Shown in pieces: positions 32,815 through 33,241 of a DNA stretch of 33,241 bases. The notes under the pieces are model-generated. The model made no database searches. It was not told where the DNA came from and was given only the letters and a program-made list of their open reading frames with translations. The first letter of the stretch is position 1, and each line of letters opens with the position of its first letter. Source of the stretch: an uncultured Clostridium sp. GTDB taxonomy: Bacteria; Bacillota; Clostridia; Lachnospirales; Lachnospiraceae. Position numbers and translations under genes: made by a program. The stretch spans positions 1 to 33,241 of the forward strand of contig CAUCIO010000005.1 in assembly GCA_958442925.1 (NCBI GenBank), in the 5' to 3' direction.

Positions 32815-32867
32815 TGCAAAATGACATGGTACAAACATTTTAATAAATAAGAAGCATTGACGCAAAC
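32804..32867. promoter_or_regulatory. Inverted repeat pair overlapping the -35 boxes of divergent promoters
   Basis: GTTTGTGTCAATGC (32804-32817) and GCATTGACGCAAAC (32854-32867) are inverted copies with one mismatch, centres 50 bp apart. Each contains the -35 hexamer of one divergent promoter, so one DNA-binding protein could shut both. The XRE protein is the natural candidate. Confidence 0.7.
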
Positions 32868-32885
32868 ATTTAAAAATGATAGAAT
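32857..32885 (+). promoter_or_regulatory. Promoter of the microprotein and secreted protein genes
   Basis: TTGACG (32857-32862), a 17-bp spacer and TAGAAT (32880-32885) point rightward, about 63 bases before ATG 32948. A second TATAAT at 32922-32927 has no correctly spaced -35. Confidence 0.7.
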
Positions 32886-32947
32886 GCACTTAAACAAACT
32901 ATTTTTGACGTTTTTTGCAATTATAATGACAAAAAAGGGGATATTTT

Positions 32948-33133
32948 ATGGATGGATCAGGAAACACCAAAGTAAAAAACGCATCTGAGATAGGTGCGCT
33001 TGCAGGCCGCTTAAATGTACATAATCAGTTTTATGTGCTGAATACGATCAATTTCTTTTTATCCGGACAAAATATGCAAAAAACACACAGATCAAAGGCA
33101 GCAGAAGAAATTTGTTTGAAAGAAAAGAGGTAG
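32948..33133 (+). CDS. 61-residue microprotein, possible partner of the XRE repressor
   Basis: A small protein with a strong site (AAGGGG) 8 bases before ATG. The middle part, LAGRLNVHNQFYVLNTINFFLSGQNM, is a predicted amphipathic helix. Aligned with the repressor C-terminus (FVENQINELLKLQNM), 8 of 15 positions are identical (V, N, I, N, L, Q, N, M). The tail is basic. It lies under the divergent promoter and only 4 bases before a secreted protein gene. No family was recognised. An antirepressor role like SinI is inference; the protein could equally be an unrelated small ORF. Confidence 0.6.
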   Translation: MDGSGNTKVKNASEIGALAGRLNVHNQFYVLNTINFFLSGQNMQKTHRSKAAEEICLKEKR

Positions 33134-33137
33134 AGAA

Positions 33138-33241
33138 ATGAAAAAGAAAAGCTTAAAGAAAATCGCAGTGGCAGCGCTTAGCCTGGCCTTAATGAGTCCG
33201 GCTGCCGTTTTTGCAGGAACCTGGGAAAAGGATGGCGATAA
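33138..33241 (+). CDS. Secreted protein, N-terminal fragment cut by the window end
   Basis: ATG 33138 follows AGAGG and opens a frame that runs off the window after 34 codons. The visible part is a signal peptide (MKKKSLKKIAVAALSLALMS...) with likely cleavage after AVFA, then GTWEKDGD. Mature starts of this Gly-Thr-Trp type occur in proteins with cell-wall-binding repeats, but too little is present to assign it. It is co-transcribed with the microprotein. Confidence 0.75.
   Translation, partial: MKKKSLKKIAVAALSLALMSPAAVFAGTWEKDGD

Overview
The window most likely comes from a spore-forming, gut-type member of the Lachnospiraceae (Clostridium cluster XIVa). This is inferred from near-50% GC by eye, strong AGGAGG-type ribosome binding sites, a SpoIIR sporulation gene, typical Firmicutes gene pairs (ispE with a GntR regulator; ddl with murI and a DUF1934 gene), and an Rpn-type nuclease of the kind common in that family. 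Genes are densely packed and mostly on the + strand. No tRNA, rRNA, CRISPR array or complete insertion sequence was seen.

Layout. 1-7421: a cell-surface glycan cluster with two polytopic membrane proteins (the second GT-C-like), rfbF-rfbG-rfbH making the CDP-4-keto-3,6-dideoxyhexose precursor, a LicD-family protein and a GtrB-like polyprenyl-phosphate glycosyltransferase. 7620-9148: a lipoprotein and an AT-rich integral membrane protein. 9371-11715: a polar amino acid ABC importer whose last codons lie inside its terminator. 11749-12732 (minus): a zinc-dependent phospholipase C-like protein. 12917-14275: an alanine/glycine:cation symporter. 14755-16388: an Rpn-like nuclease behind a structured leader, then an AT-rich gene. 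16498-20583: ppiB, a GNAT acetyltransferase, ispE, a GntR/FCD regulator and a [4Fe-4S] aldo/keto reductase with an extra N-terminal module. 20781-28282: a TetR-controlled operon of membrane fusion protein, RND pump and two TolC-like proteins. 28467-29180 (minus): spoIIR. 29319-32378: ddl, murI, a DUF1934 gene and bioY. 32407-33241: an XRE repressor divergent from a 61-residue microprotein and the start of a secreted protein.

The most unusual signal is a family of long hairpins placed just after the last gene of transcription units (7426, 14315, 20593, 20658, 28293, 28395). Most have arms near 20 nt and a loop near 20 nt. Arm sequences differ but stay self-complementary, while the loop core is conserved (GGTGACTTTMAGTGGAACAA in three copies, diverged in three others). 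The loop occurs in both orientations, and two copies sit side by side with complementary loops. This is seen directly in the sequence; its function is unknown.

Other points of interest are the RND/TolC-like operon in an apparently monoderm organism, a 3,6-dideoxysugar dehydrase with no reductase partner in view, the fused aldo/keto reductase, and a microprotein that resembles the C-terminal helix of the divergent XRE repressor.
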